Positions 36,044-44,288 of a stretch of 64,000 bases of DNA are shown in pieces. The translations under genes and the position numbers were made by a program. Each line of letters begins with the position of its first letter. Position 1 is the stretch's first letter. Source of the stretch: Planctomonas deserti (GTDB lineage Bacteria; Actinomycetota; Actinomycetes; Actinomycetales; Microbacteriaceae). The stretch spans positions 124,001 through 188,000 of the forward strand of contig NZ_QANL01000001.1 of assembly GCF_003067705.1 (NCBI RefSeq). The letters run 5' to 3'. The notes below the pieces were generated by a model. The model did not search any database. It was not told where the DNA came from and saw only the letters and a program-made list of their open reading frames with translations.

Positions 36044-36117
36044 TCACGGTCCCTGAGCTCGTCGAAGGGACGCAACCTGACCGGGTCGCGTCCCTTCGAC
36101 AGGCTCAGGGACCGTGA
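36044..36117. repeat. Family A palindrome pair (30-bp arms) between convergent genes
   Basis: Head-to-head copies of TCACGGTCCCTGAGC...AAGGGACGC at 36044-36073 and 36088-36117 pair over 30 bases with two mismatches around a 14-nt loop. Placed between the convergent permease and DUF72 genes, it should act as a terminator in both directions. Confidence 0.88.
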
Positions 36118-36143
36118 GGCGGGCGACGCGGCCCCAGCTACCC

Positions 36144-37037
36144 CTACGCGTCGAGGAGGGCGCGGAGGTTCATCGCGTCGAAGGGCGCGTGCACCTTCGC
36201 GTCGTTGTCGAAGTAGACGTATACGGCGCGGCCCTCGCTCAGCCAGGCGCGGCAGCGGGTCGCCCAGTCCGCCAGCTCCTCGGGCGAGTAGCCGCTGACG
36301 TACAGCTCCTCGGAGCCGTGCAGGCGCACGTAGACGACGTCCGTCGTGACGCGCGAGATCATCGGCCACTTGCCCGCCGAGTCGGCGATGACCATGCCGA
36401 CGTCGTGCCGCGCGAGCACCTCGGCGCACTCGTCGCTGTCGAAGGTCGGGTGGCGCGGCTCGAGCACGTGCCGCAGCGGCCGGTCGACGACCTCGCCGAG
36501 CCAGCTGCGGCCCTCCAGCTTGGCGTCGTGCTCCCGGGCGAGCGTGAGCGCCTCGCCCGTCGTCCGCGGCATCAGCGTGAAGAAGGCGTCGAGCACCTCG
36601 GCGTCGAACCGCACCCGCTCCGGCAGCTGCCACAGGACCGGGCCGAGCTTGTCGCCGAGCGCGAGCACGCCGGACGCGAAGAAGTTGGCGAGCGCCGCCC
36701 GGGCGTTCTGCATCCGCAGCATGTGCGTGATGTACCGGCCGCCCTTGACCGCGAAGACGAAGCCCTCCGGCGTCTCGTCCCGCCAGCGCTCGTAGCTCTC
36801 CGGGCGCTGCAGGGAGTAGAAGGATCCGTTGATCTCCACGGAGTCGAAGCGCTCGGCCGCGTACTCGAGCTCCCGGCGCTGCTGCAGTCCCTTCGGATAG
36901 AAGCCGCCACGCCAGCCCGCGTAGCGCCAGCCGGAGATGCCGATGTACGCCCGCGCCCGTGCGGAACTGCCTCCGGCATCCGCGCCGACCCCGCCCGCGC
37001 CGAGCCCATCCGCGCCGGTTCCGTCCGCGCCGTCCAT
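36144..37037 (-). CDS. DUF72 domain protein
   Basis: A 297-aa TIM-barrel-like protein of the YecE/DUF72 family. Recognisable motifs: YIGISGWRYAGWRGGFYP (about residues 30-47), the SVEINGSFYSLQRPESY segment, PVLWQLPERVRFD, and the C-terminal VYVYFDNDAKVHAPFDA. No enzyme activity is known for the family. The N-terminal 27 residues are low-complexity Gly/Ala/Asp. It is followed upstream, 8 nt away, by the DUF3054 gene on the same strand. Confidence 0.88.
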   Translation of the reverse strand: MDGADGTGADGLGAGGVGADAGGSSARARAYIGISGWRYAGWRGGFYPKGLQQRRELEYAAERFDSVEINGSFYSLQRPESYERWRDETPEGFVFAVKGGRYITHMLRMQNARAALANFFASGVLALGDKLGPVLWQLPERVRFDAEVLDAFFTLMPRTTGEALTLAREHDAKLEGRSWLGEVVDRPLRHVLEPRHPTFDSDECAEVLARHDVGMVIADSAGKWPMISRVTTDVVYVRLHGSEELYVSGYSPEELADWATRCRAWLSEGRAVYVYFDNDAKVHAPFDAMNLRALLDA

Positions 37038-37045
37038 CGCGAGCC

Positions 37046-37429
37046 CTAGGCGGCGATCCGGCGGCGCGAGAGCAGCATGGCGAACGCGCGCCAGCCCACG
37101 AGGAGCGCGCCGAGCACCACGGCGGTCACGACGATGAAGCTCGTCTCGGCGCCGACACCCGTGACGAAGCGCAGCAGCACGCCGAGAACGACGGTCGACG
37201 CCCACACGATGAGGCCCGGCCGCACCACGCCGTAGGGCCGGCGCCAGGCGACCGACGCGATCCAGCCGATCGCGAGCCCGACCAGGAACGGCCACGCGGT
37301 CGAGAGCACACCGCCGGCGTCGACGGCCTCGCCGTGGCTGACGCGGCCGACGAGCACGAACAGGATCACGGACACCAGGTCGAACACCGCGGCACGAGCG
37401 GCGCGGGCGGAGGGAGAGAGCGTTGCCAC
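37046..37429 (-). CDS. DUF3054 membrane protein
   Basis: A 127-aa integral membrane protein with four hydrophobic segments (about 15-30, 42-62, 70-90, 97-117) and the family motif SHGE in VGRVSHGEAVDAGG. Function unknown. It starts with GTG 6 nt after the box TAGGCT and probably forms a two-gene unit with the DUF72 gene downstream. Confidence 0.85.
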   Translation of the reverse strand: MATLSPSARAARAAVFDLVSVILFVLVGRVSHGEAVDAGGVLSTAWPFLVGLAIGWIASVAWRRPYGVVRPGLIVWASTVVLGVLLRFVTGVGAETSFIVVTAVVLGALLVGWRAFAMLLSRRRIAA

Positions 37430-37435
37430 GCCCCA

Positions 37436-37441
37436 AGCCTA
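37436..37441 (-). promoter_or_regulatory. -10 box TAGGCT, putative leaderless promoter of the DUF3054 gene
   Basis: Ends 6 nt before the GTG at 37429. Confidence 0.45.
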
Positions 37442-37534
37442 GGCCGGGTGATCGGAGCGGTCCGGGCATGGTCCCCCTATCCCCGCCCCGACCCGTCCCA
37501 GCCCCTCCCCGCCGTGCGCTGTAAGAGGTTCACA

Positions 37535-37604
37535 ATTCAGGCTCAGCTGCGACACGCCGCATTTCGAGGCCTCCAGATGCGGCGTGTCGCAGCACAGCCT
37601 GAAT
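37535..37604. repeat. Family C palindrome (70 nt, 28-bp arms)
   Basis: Left arm 37535-37562 and right arm 37577-37604 are complementary over 28 bases with two mismatches, with a 14-nt loop. Key parts are ATTCAGGCT at the base and GCTGCGACACGCCGCAT next to the loop. It is the only copy in the window, lying between a LacI gene's 3' end and the DUF3054 promoter; it may end the galactoside operon. Confidence 0.85.
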
Positions 37605-37638
37605 CCGGAACGGGGCATCGCAACTCCCCGCACACCCC

Positions 37639-38655
37639 CTAGGCGGACTCGCGGACCACGAGCTCCGTCTGCAGCGTCATGGCCGCGGGGCGCTGCCCGT
37701 CGATGACCTGCAGCAGCAGCCGCACCATCTCCACGCTGATCCGCTCGAACGGCTGGCGCATCGTCGTGAGGGCCGGCGACACGGTCGCCGCGAGGGGCGC
37801 GTCGTCGAACCCGGCGACGGCAACGTCCTCGGGCACCCGCTTGCCGAGCGCGTGCAGCGCGTCGATCGCGCCCGCGGCCATCAGATCGTTGGCGGCGAAG
37901 ACGGCGTCGATGTCGGGGGCGGCCGCGAGCAGCTCCCGCATGGCCCGGGCCCCGCTGGCGCGGCTGTAGTCGCCCTCGGCCACGAGGGCCTCGTCGAACG
38001 CGTCGCCCAGCTCCTGCCGGTACGCGTCGAACCGGTCCCGACCGCCCGCCGTGTCCATCGCGCCGGTGATGGTAGCGATGCGCCGGTGGCCGCGGCCCTT
38101 CAGGTACGCCACCATCTCCCGGGCCCCGTCGCCGTCGTCCGCGGCGACCCAGCCCATGCGCCTCTCGAAGCCGAGCGGGGCGCCGCACGCGATCGCGGGC
38201 ACGCCGGCATCCACGATGTCGCCGACCACGCCTCCCCGCCCCGCATGCGCGGAGACGAGCAGCACGCCGTCGACGTGGCCCGCGGTGATGAACTCGGTGG
38301 CCCGGCGACGCTCGTCCTCGGTGCCCGCCATGATGAGCACGAGCGAGATGTCGTGCTCGGCGAGGGCCGCGGCCGCCCCGCGCATGAGCACCGCGAAGTT
38401 CGGGTCCTCGAACAGCCGGTCGTGCGTCTCGGTGAGCAGGAACGCCACGGAGTTCGCCCGGCTCGTCGCCAGGCTTCGGGCGTGCGGGTTCGGGCGGTAA
38501 CCGGTCTTCTTGATCGCGGCCTGCACGGCGGCGAGCGCATCCGGGCTGACCCAGTGTCCGCCGTTCAGCACGCGCGACACCGTGCCCCGGGACACCCCCG
38601 CCGCCTGGGCGACGTCGTCGATGGTCGGCCGGCGTCGGCCCTTGGCGGCGGTCAC
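37639..38655 (-). CDS. LacI family transcriptional regulator of the galactoside locus
   Basis: A 338-aa repressor: HTH ([22 protein letters not shown], residues 10-31), hinge [18 protein letters not shown], and a ligand-binding domain ending in [25 protein letters not shown]. It is the last gene of the binding-protein/permease operon (40-bp gap) yet has its own -10 box TAGGGT 6 nt before the GTG start, so it can be made independently. It probably binds the palindromes at 42041-42054 and/or 42126-42147. Confidence 0.92.
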   Translation of the reverse strand: MTAAKGRRRPTIDDVAQAAGVSRGTVSRVLNGGHWVSPDALAAVQAAIKKTGYRPNPHARSLATSRANSVAFLLTETHDRLFEDPNFAVLMRGAAAALAEHDISLVLIMAGTEDERRRATEFITAGHVDGVLLVSAHAGRGGVVGDIVDAGVPAIACGAPLGFERRMGWVAADDGDGAREMVAYLKGRGHRRIATITGAMDTAGGRDRFDAYRQELGDAFDEALVAEGDYSRASGARAMRELLAAAPDIDAVFAANDLMAAGAIDALHALGKRVPEDVAVAGFDDAPLAATVSPALTTMRQPFERISVEMVRLLLQVIDGQRPAAMTLQTELVVRESA

Positions 38656-38661
38656 CGTTCC

Positions 38662-38667
38662 ACCCTA
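38662..38667 (-). promoter_or_regulatory. -10 box TAGGGT, putative leaderless promoter of the LacI gene
   Basis: Ends 6 nt before the GTG at 38655, inside the 40-bp gap after the permease gene. Confidence 0.45.
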
Positions 38668-38695
38668 GGACCTCCGGTGGAACCTTCCGCGCGGC

Positions 38696-39601
38696 TCACG
38701 CCTTGACGGCGCCAGCGGCGAGGTCGACGCGCCAGAAGCGCTGCAGCAGCAGGAACATGGCGATGAGCGGCAGCACGGACAGCAGGGCACCGGTGATGAC
38801 GAGCGTGTACAGCGCGGGCACGGTGGCGCCCTGGTTCAGCAGGCCGTTCAGGCCGACGGTGATGGGGAACAGCCCGTCGTCACCGAGCATGATGTACGGC
38901 AGCAGGAAGTTGTTCCAGATGGCCACGAACTGGAACAGGAAGATCGTCACCAGCCCGGGCAGCATCATCGACGTCGCGATGGTGGAGAAGATGCGCATCT
39001 CGCCCGCACCCTCGGTGCGGGCCGCCTCGATCACGTCGGTCGGCACCGACGCCGCCGCGTAGATGCGGGCGAGGTAGATGCCGTACGGGCTGATGATCTG
39101 CGGCAGCAGCACCGACCAGTAGGTGTTCGTGAGGCCGAACTGGGCGAAGAGGAAGTACTGCGGGATCGCGAGGATGACGCCGGGCACGAGCACGCCCATC
39201 AGCAGCACGCTGAAGACCGTGCTCTTGCCCGGGAATGTGAACTTCGCGAGCACGTACCCGGACAGCGCGGACACGTAGGTGGAGAGCAGGGCACCGACCC
39301 CCGCGTACAGAGCGGTGTTGAGCATCCAGCGCCAGAAGACGCCGTCGCGGTAGGCGGTGAGCTCGACGATGTTGTCCCAGAGGTGGGAGCTCGGCGCGAA
39401 GGTGAACGTCGAGAACAGCTCGGAGCCGTCCTTCGTCGAAGCGGTGAGGACCCAGAAGACGGGCAGCAGGCAGTAGAGCGCGCCGAGCAGCAGGATCACG
39501 GTGGCGATCCAGTTCGGCTTGCCCCGGTTCGCGCGGTCCTTGCCGGCACGGGGCCCGGTGACGCGCGGGAGGTCGACGGGAGCGGTTGCGGTGGCGGTCA
39601 T
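38696..39601 (-). CDS. Carbohydrate ABC transporter permease (MalG type)
   Basis: A 301-aa permease with about six hydrophobic helices and the EAA loop IEAARTEGAGEMRIFSTIATSMMLP. The ATG at 39601 follows the first permease's TGA after 2 nt, and its ribosome-binding site AGGAGG lies inside that gene's end. Forms the membrane channel together with the next permease for a galactoside or galacto-oligosaccharide. Confidence 0.93.
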   Translation of the reverse strand: MTATATAPVDLPRVTGPRAGKDRANRGKPNWIATVILLLGALYCLLPVFWVLTASTKDGSELFSTFTFAPSSHLWDNIVELTAYRDGVFWRWMLNTALYAGVGALLSTYVSALSGYVLAKFTFPGKSTVFSVLLMGVLVPGVILAIPQYFLFAQFGLTNTYWSVLLPQIISPYGIYLARIYAAASVPTDVIEAARTEGAGEMRIFSTIATSMMLPGLVTIFLFQFVAIWNNFLLPYIMLGDDGLFPITVGLNGLLNQGATVPALYTLVITGALLSVLPLIAMFLLLQRFWRVDLAAGAVKA

Positions 39602-39603
39602 GG

Positions 39604-40581
39604 TCAGTCCTCCTGGCCGAAGGCGCGCTTCTGCACGATGCGCAGGAACAGGAACGAGAGAAGAAGGGTCGCGAGCGCGATGACCACGGAGGTTGCGGCC
39701 GCCGAGTAGATGTCGTCGCGCGTGAACGCGTCGCGGTACACCTTCATGAGCGGCGTCCAACTCGTGGACAGCGAGTTGCTGAGCGGGCGCAGGGTGGTCG
39801 GCTCCGCGAACACCTGCAGGGTCGCGATGAGCGAGAACAGCGACGTCATGACGATGGACGGGGCGATGATCGGCACCTTGATCCGCAGCGCGATGTCCAC
39901 CTCGCTGGCGCCGTCGAGCTTCGCGGCCTCGTAGATCTCGGTGGGCACGGCCTTGAGCGACGTGTACATCACGATCATGTTGAAGCCGACGCCGCCCCAG
40001 AGCGCGATGTTGGCGATGCCGAACAGCACGAGGTCGGACGACAGGATCTCCGGTGCGTCCCAGCCGAGGGAGTCGAAGACGAAGTAGAAGGGGCTGACGC
40101 CGGGGAGGTAGAGGAAGCCCCAGAGCAGAGAGCTGATGACGGCGGGCACCGCGTAGGGCAGGAAGATCGCGACGCGGGAGAAGCCGGCGGCCCGGGTGCC
40201 GCGCGCGTCGAGCAGCAGCGCGAACAGCAGGGCGAGGCCGAGCATGGCGGGCACGAGCACGAGCCCGTAGAGCAGCACGCGGCCGATGCTGGCCGCGAAC
40301 TCGGGGTCGGCCAGGGCGGCGACGTAGTTCTCGAAACCGACGAAGACCTGCTTGCGGGCACCGGAGCCGAGACCCAGGCCGGTCACCTGCGTCTTCTGGA
40401 AGCTGAGGTACACGGCGTAGACGATGGGGGCCGCCATGAAGGCGAGGAAGAGCACGATGCCCGGGGCGAGCATCGCGTAGGGGGTGAGCACGCGGCTGCG
40501 GAACGAGCTGGCGCCTCCGCCGCTGCGGCGGCGGGCCGGAACGGGCGTCGCCGCTGCGGTGCGGGAACGGGTGATGGTCAC
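39604..40581 (-). CDS. Carbohydrate ABC transporter permease (MalF type)
   Basis: A 325-aa permease with about six hydrophobic helices and the EAA loop YEAAKLDGASEVDIALRIKVP. The N-terminal 30 residues are basic and cytoplasmic. GTG start with AAGGATC upstream. It is separated from the binding-protein gene by a strong hairpin at 40610-40641. No ATPase gene is present, as in the arabinoside operon. Confidence 0.93.
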   Translation of the reverse strand: MTITRSRTAAATPVPARRRSGGGASSFRSRVLTPYAMLAPGIVLFLAFMAAPIVYAVYLSFQKTQVTGLGLGSGARKQVFVGFENYVAALADPEFAASIGRVLLYGLVLVPAMLGLALLFALLLDARGTRAAGFSRVAIFLPYAVPAVISSLLWGFLYLPGVSPFYFVFDSLGWDAPEILSSDLVLFGIANIALWGGVGFNMIVMYTSLKAVPTEIYEAAKLDGASEVDIALRIKVPIIAPSIVMTSLFSLIATLQVFAEPTTLRPLSNSLSTSWTPLMKVYRDAFTRDDIYSAAATSVVIALATLLLSFLFLRIVQKRAFGQED

Positions 40582-40609
40582 TGCGGATCCTTGCCTCTCG
40601 GGCGAGCGG

Positions 40610-40641
40610 GCCGGCGCGGGACCGGATGGTCCCGCGCCGGC
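40610..40641. terminator. Strong intercistronic hairpin in the galactoside operon
   Basis: A perfect 14-bp stem (GCCGGCGCGGGACC and complement) with a GGAT loop, in the gap between the binding-protein stop and the first permease. Such hairpins usually raise the level of the binding-protein message relative to the permeases. Confidence 0.8.
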
Positions 40642-40647
40642 GTTCGC

Positions 40648-41946
40648 TCACTTGACCGTGAAGCCGCTCTTCTTGAGATCGGCGACGGTGATGTCCTGCA
40701 TGGCCGCGACCGCGTCCGTGAACGCGGTGCGCGTGCGGGCCTCGGCGGCCTTGGCGAACTCGTCGTTGTACGCGCTGAAGGCGACGTTGACGTTCGGTCC
40801 GTAGGTGAACGGCGACACCGTGTCGGCGACGCCCGCGGCGACCTCGTAGAAGTCGGGCTGGTTGCTGAAGAACGCCGGCGGCTCGGTCAGAGCCTCGTCC
40901 GCGCCCGTCTGGTCGGCCGGGTAGATGTTGGCGGTCTTCACCAGGGCCTCGATGGCCTCGGGGTTGGTGTTCAGCCACGTCGCGAACTCGGTGGCCTCCT
41001 CCTTGTGCTCGGACTGCGTCGTCACACCGGTCGAGGATCCGCCCCAGTTGCCGGTGGCCTGCTCGGAGCCCCACTGCGGCATCGGGGCCGCCTTCCACAG
41101 TCCGGCCGTGTCCGCGGCGTTGCCCGCGAGCACGCCGGGCGCCCAGACGGCGGAGAGCCAGCCGACCTGACCGCCGTCGTTCAGCGCGGAGTTCCACTCC
41201 GGCGTGTACATCGGCTTGTTGTCGATGACGCCCTCCTCCACGAGGCCGCCCCAGTAGTCGGCGACCTTCGTCGTCGCGTCACCCTCGATGTCGACGCCCC
41301 AGGCGTCGCCGTCGATGGACCACCAGGAGGCGCCGGCCTGCTGGGCGAGGCCGGTGAACCAGCCTGCGTCGTTTGCCGAGAACGTGCCGAGGTACTTGCT
41401 CGGGTCGGCGGCGTGCAGCTTGCGCGCCACGTCCGCGTACTCCTCCCAGGTGGTGGGCACGGAGAGGCCGAACTGGTTCAGGATGTCCTCGCGGTAGTAG
41501 AACATCATCGGGCCGGTGTCCTGCGGCACGGCGTAGAGCGCGTCGCCGCCCAGGGTCACGGACGACCAGACGCCCGCGGCGAAGTGGTCCTCGAGGTCCG
41601 CGGCGCCGTCCGAGATGTCGGCGAGCGCGTCGGCCGACACGAGCGTCGGGATCTTCTGGTACTCGGCCTGCATGAGGTCGGGCGCGCCGCTGCCGGCCTT
41701 GATGGCGGTGAGCAGCTTGGTGACCGCGGGGTCGCCGCCGTCCTGCTTGTTCACCGTCACCTGGATGTCCGGGTTCTTCTCGTTCCAGATGTCGACGACC
41801 TTGTCCAGGTTCGGCGCCCAGGCCCAGTAGGTGAGCTCGACGGGGCCCGAGCCGTCGCCGGAACCGGCGTTGGCCGAGCAGCCGCTGGTGATGAGCGCGG
41901 TCGTGGCGAGAACCGCAACGGTCCCGGCGCGAAGAAGCTTGCGCAT
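40648..41946 (-). CDS. Extracellular sugar-binding lipoprotein of an ABC transporter
   Basis: A 432-aa family 1 solute-binding protein with a Sec-type lipoprotein signal ending at Cys23 (ITSGC) and the fold-typical opening VELTYWAWAPNLDKVVDIWNEKNPDIQV. It delivers sugar to the two permeases downstream. ATG preceded by AAGGAGG. The GH42 gene on the opposite strand points to beta-galactosides or galactan oligomers as ligand. Confidence 0.93.
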   Translation of the reverse strand: MRKLLRAGTVAVLATTALITSGCSANAGSGDGSGPVELTYWAWAPNLDKVVDIWNEKNPDIQVTVNKQDGGDPAVTKLLTAIKAGSGAPDLMQAEYQKIPTLVSADALADISDGAADLEDHFAAGVWSSVTLGGDALYAVPQDTGPMMFYYREDILNQFGLSVPTTWEEYADVARKLHAADPSKYLGTFSANDAGWFTGLAQQAGASWWSIDGDAWGVDIEGDATTKVADYWGGLVEEGVIDNKPMYTPEWNSALNDGGQVGWLSAVWAPGVLAGNAADTAGLWKAAPMPQWGSEQATGNWGGSSTGVTTQSEHKEEATEFATWLNTNPEAIEALVKTANIYPADQTGADEALTEPPAFFSNQPDFYEVAAGVADTVSPFTYGPNVNVAFSAYNDEFAKAAEARTRTAFTDAVAAMQDITVADLKKSGFTVK

Positions 41947-42040
41947 TCGTCCTCCTTGTCGAAAGCAGTGGTGCTTGGCTCGTCGCCGCCCGTCCGGAAG
42001 GGCACCGGATTCGCAGGCGGCTGGGAGCGGTATTAGTAAT

Positions 42041-42063
42041 CCACACCGTTTTGGCAAAGTCAA
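42041..42063 (-). promoter_or_regulatory. Promoter and LacI-like operator of the galactoside transport operon
   Basis: On the minus strand -35 TTGACT (42058-42063) is followed by the imperfect palindrome CCAAAACGGTGTGG (42041-42054, central CG) in the spacer, and an ATTACTAAT stretch as the -10 region. Binding would occupy the promoter spacer. Confidence 0.6.
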
Positions 42064-42101
42064 TCCGGCGGCATCAGCGGATTCGCGGCAGGTTCCGCGG
42101 A

Positions 42102-42147
42102 TTGAGGCGGACGGTCGCTGTGATAGAACTGTGACCGCACACAGTTC
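42102..42147 (+). promoter_or_regulatory. Promoter and LacI-like operator of the GH42 gene
   Basis: -35 TTGAGG (42102-42107), 16-bp spacer, -10 TAGAAC (42124-42129). A palindrome with perfect 8-bp arms, GAACTGTG and CACAGTTC around ACCGCA (42126-42147, central CG), covers the -10 box and the predicted start site. Confidence 0.6.
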
Positions 42148-42164
42148 GAGACGATGGAGTAGTT

Positions 42165-44231
42165 GTGACCGAGGACACCCCCCGCGCGCAGTCGACACAG
42201 GTCGACAGGCCCACCTGGATGCCGGGGAGCACGAAGCTCCGCTACGGCGGCGACTACAACCCCGAGCAGTGGGATCGCGCCACGTGGCTGCAGGACATCG
42301 ACCTCATGCGCCGCGCGGGCATCAACCTCGTGAGCGTCGGGATCTTCTCCTGGGGACTGCTCGAGCCGCGCGAGGGCGAGTACGACTTCTCGTTCCTCGA
42401 CGAGATCCTCGGCCTGCTCCACGAGGCCGGCATCGACGTCGACCTCGGCACCCCCACCGCGGCCCCGCCCGCCTGGTTCTGGAAGAAGTACCCCCAGGCC
42501 CGCGTCGTGACGCGCGAGGGCGTGACCCTCGGTCACGGCTCCCGCGGCATGGGCAGCCCCAGCTCCGCCGAGTACCGCCGCGCGGCCGCGGGCATCACGT
42601 CGGCCCTCGCGAAGCGGTACGCGGATCACCCCGCGGTCGTGATGTGGCACGTCCACAACGAGTACGGCGCCCCCGTGAGCGAGTGCTACTCCGAGCAGTC
42701 GGTGCTCGCGTTCCGCGAGTGGCTGCAGCGCCGGTACGGGTCGCTCGACGGGCTCAACGCCGCCTGGGGCACCACCTTCTGGAGCCAGCAGTACCGCGAG
42801 TGGGACGAGGTCGACGCCCCGCGCCTCTCGGCGAGCATCGTGAACCCCGCCCAGCGCCTCGACTTCAAGCGCTTCTCCTCCGACGCGCTGCTCGAGTCCT
42901 TCGTGATGGAGCGCGACATCCTCCGCGCGGCCACCCCGCATCTGCCGGTGACCACGAACTTCATGGCCACCAACTGCCCGTCCGTCGACTACTGGAAGTG
43001 GGCGCGCGAGGTCGACGTCGTTGCCAACGACTACTACCTGGTGGCCGAGCGGGAGGACAACCACGTCCTCGCCGCGATGGACTCCGACTTCACGCGCTCC
43101 ATCGCCGGCAACCGGCCGTGGATGCTCATGGAGCACTCGACGTCCGCGGTGAACTGGCAGCCCCGGAACATCGCGAAGCGGCCCGGCGAGCTGGCCCGCA
43201 ACAGCCTGAGCAGCGTCGCCCGCGGCTCGGACGCCGTGCTGTTCTTCCAGTTCCGCGCCTCACGGTACGGCGCCGAGAAGTTCCACTCCGCGATGCTGCC
43301 GCACGCCGGCGAGACCTCACGCGTCTGGCGCGAGGTCGAGGCGCTCGGAGCCGTGCTGCAGGGCATCGAGGAGGTGCGCGGCTCCCGCGTCGAGGCCCGC
43401 GTCGCCCTGCTCTGGGACGTGGAGTCGTTCTGGGCCCAGGACCTCGAGTGGCGGCCCTCCGTCGAGCTCGACCACCGCGAGCGCATCGAAGCGTACTACT
43501 CGGCGCTCTGGCGGCGGGGCGTGACCGTGGACTTCGCGCACCCGTCCGCCGACCTGTCCGGCTACGACCTCGTCTTAGCCCCCGCGCTCTACCTCGTCGA
43601 CGCCACGTCCTCCGCGAACCTCGAGGACTACGTCGCGGCAGGCGGGAACATCGTCGTGTCCTACTTCTCGGGCATCGTGAACGAGAACGACGCGGTGCCG
43701 GCCGGGCCCTTCCCGGGCGGCCTGCGCACCGTGCTCGGCCTCAGCATCGAGGAGTTCCTCCCCTTCCGCGAGAAGGAGACGGCGAGCCTCAGCTCCGGCG
43801 CCACCGCGCGGTCGTGGGCGGACGACATCGTGCTCGGCACGGCCGAGGCCGAGGCCACACACCTCGACGGGCGCGCGGAGGGCCGGGCGGCCATCACCCG
43901 CAACGCTCTCGGGGCGGGAACCGCCTGGTACGTGGCGACGAAGCTCGAGGGCGACGATCTCGGCGCGTTCCTCGACACCGTTCTCGAGCGCTCCGGCGTC
44001 GCGGTGGGCCCCGTACCGGCGGCGGGCCTGGAGGTCGTGCGGCGGGAGGCCCCGGATGCGACCTACACCTTCCTGCTGAACCACTCCGAGCAGGAGGCCT
44101 CGTACGACGTCGCCGGCACGGACCTCGTCACGGGCGAGACGGTCGATACCGCAGTCGTCCCCGCCGCCGGGGTGCGGATCCTCCGCACGGATCGGAACGG
44201 GGCCGACGCGACGAGCGCCGGCGCCCGCTGA
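42165..44231 (+). CDS. Beta-galactosidase, GH42
   Basis: A 688-aa cytoplasmic (no signal peptide) retaining beta-galactosidase. The catalytic acid/base Glu166 is in HVHNEYGAP and the nucleophile Glu323 in MLMEHSTSAVNWQPRN; the trimerisation and C-terminal beta domains follow. GH42 enzymes act on lactose and on beta-1,4/1,6 galacto-oligosaccharides from plant galactan. GTG start at 42165, divergent from the transport operon and likely co-regulated with it. The last codons fall in a 15-bp tandem repeat. Confidence 0.94.
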   Translation: MTEDTPRAQSTQVDRPTWMPGSTKLRYGGDYNPEQWDRATWLQDIDLMRRAGINLVSVGIFSWGLLEPREGEYDFSFLDEILGLLHEAGIDVDLGTPTAAPPAWFWKKYPQARVVTREGVTLGHGSRGMGSPSSAEYRRAAAGITSALAKRYADHPAVVMWHVHNEYGAPVSECYSEQSVLAFREWLQRRYGSLDGLNAAWGTTFWSQQYREWDEVDAPRLSASIVNPAQRLDFKRFSSDALLESFVMERDILRAATPHLPVTTNFMATNCPSVDYWKWAREVDVVANDYYLVAEREDNHVLAAMDSDFTRSIAGNRPWMLMEHSTSAVNWQPRNIAKRPGELARNSLSSVARGSDAVLFFQFRASRYGAEKFHSAMLPHAGETSRVWREVEALGAVLQGIEEVRGSRVEARVALLWDVESFWAQDLEWRPSVELDHRERIEAYYSALWRRGVTVDFAHPSADLSGYDLVLAPALYLVDATSSANLEDYVAAGGNIVVSYFSGIVNENDAVPAGPFPGGLRTVLGLSIEEFLPFREKETASLSSGATARSWADDIVLGTAEAEATHLDGRAEGRAAITRNALGAGTAWYVATKLEGDDLGAFLDTVLERSGVAVGPVPAAGLEVVRREAPDATYTFLLNHSEQEASYDVAGTDLVTGETVDTAVVPAAGVRILRTDRNGADATSAGAR

Positions 44232-44280
44232 CGAGGCGCCCGCTGACGTAGCGCCCGGTCACGAGGCGGCCGGTCACACC
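44221..44280. repeat. Four 15-bp tandem units spanning the GH42 stop codon
   Basis: Units GCGCCCGCTGACGAG, GCGCCCGCTGACGTA, GCGCCCGGTCACGAG and GCGGCCGGTCACACC follow one another. The first contains the gene's TGA stop and the second repeats it. Confidence 0.8.
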
Positions 44281-44288
44281 GCCCGCCG

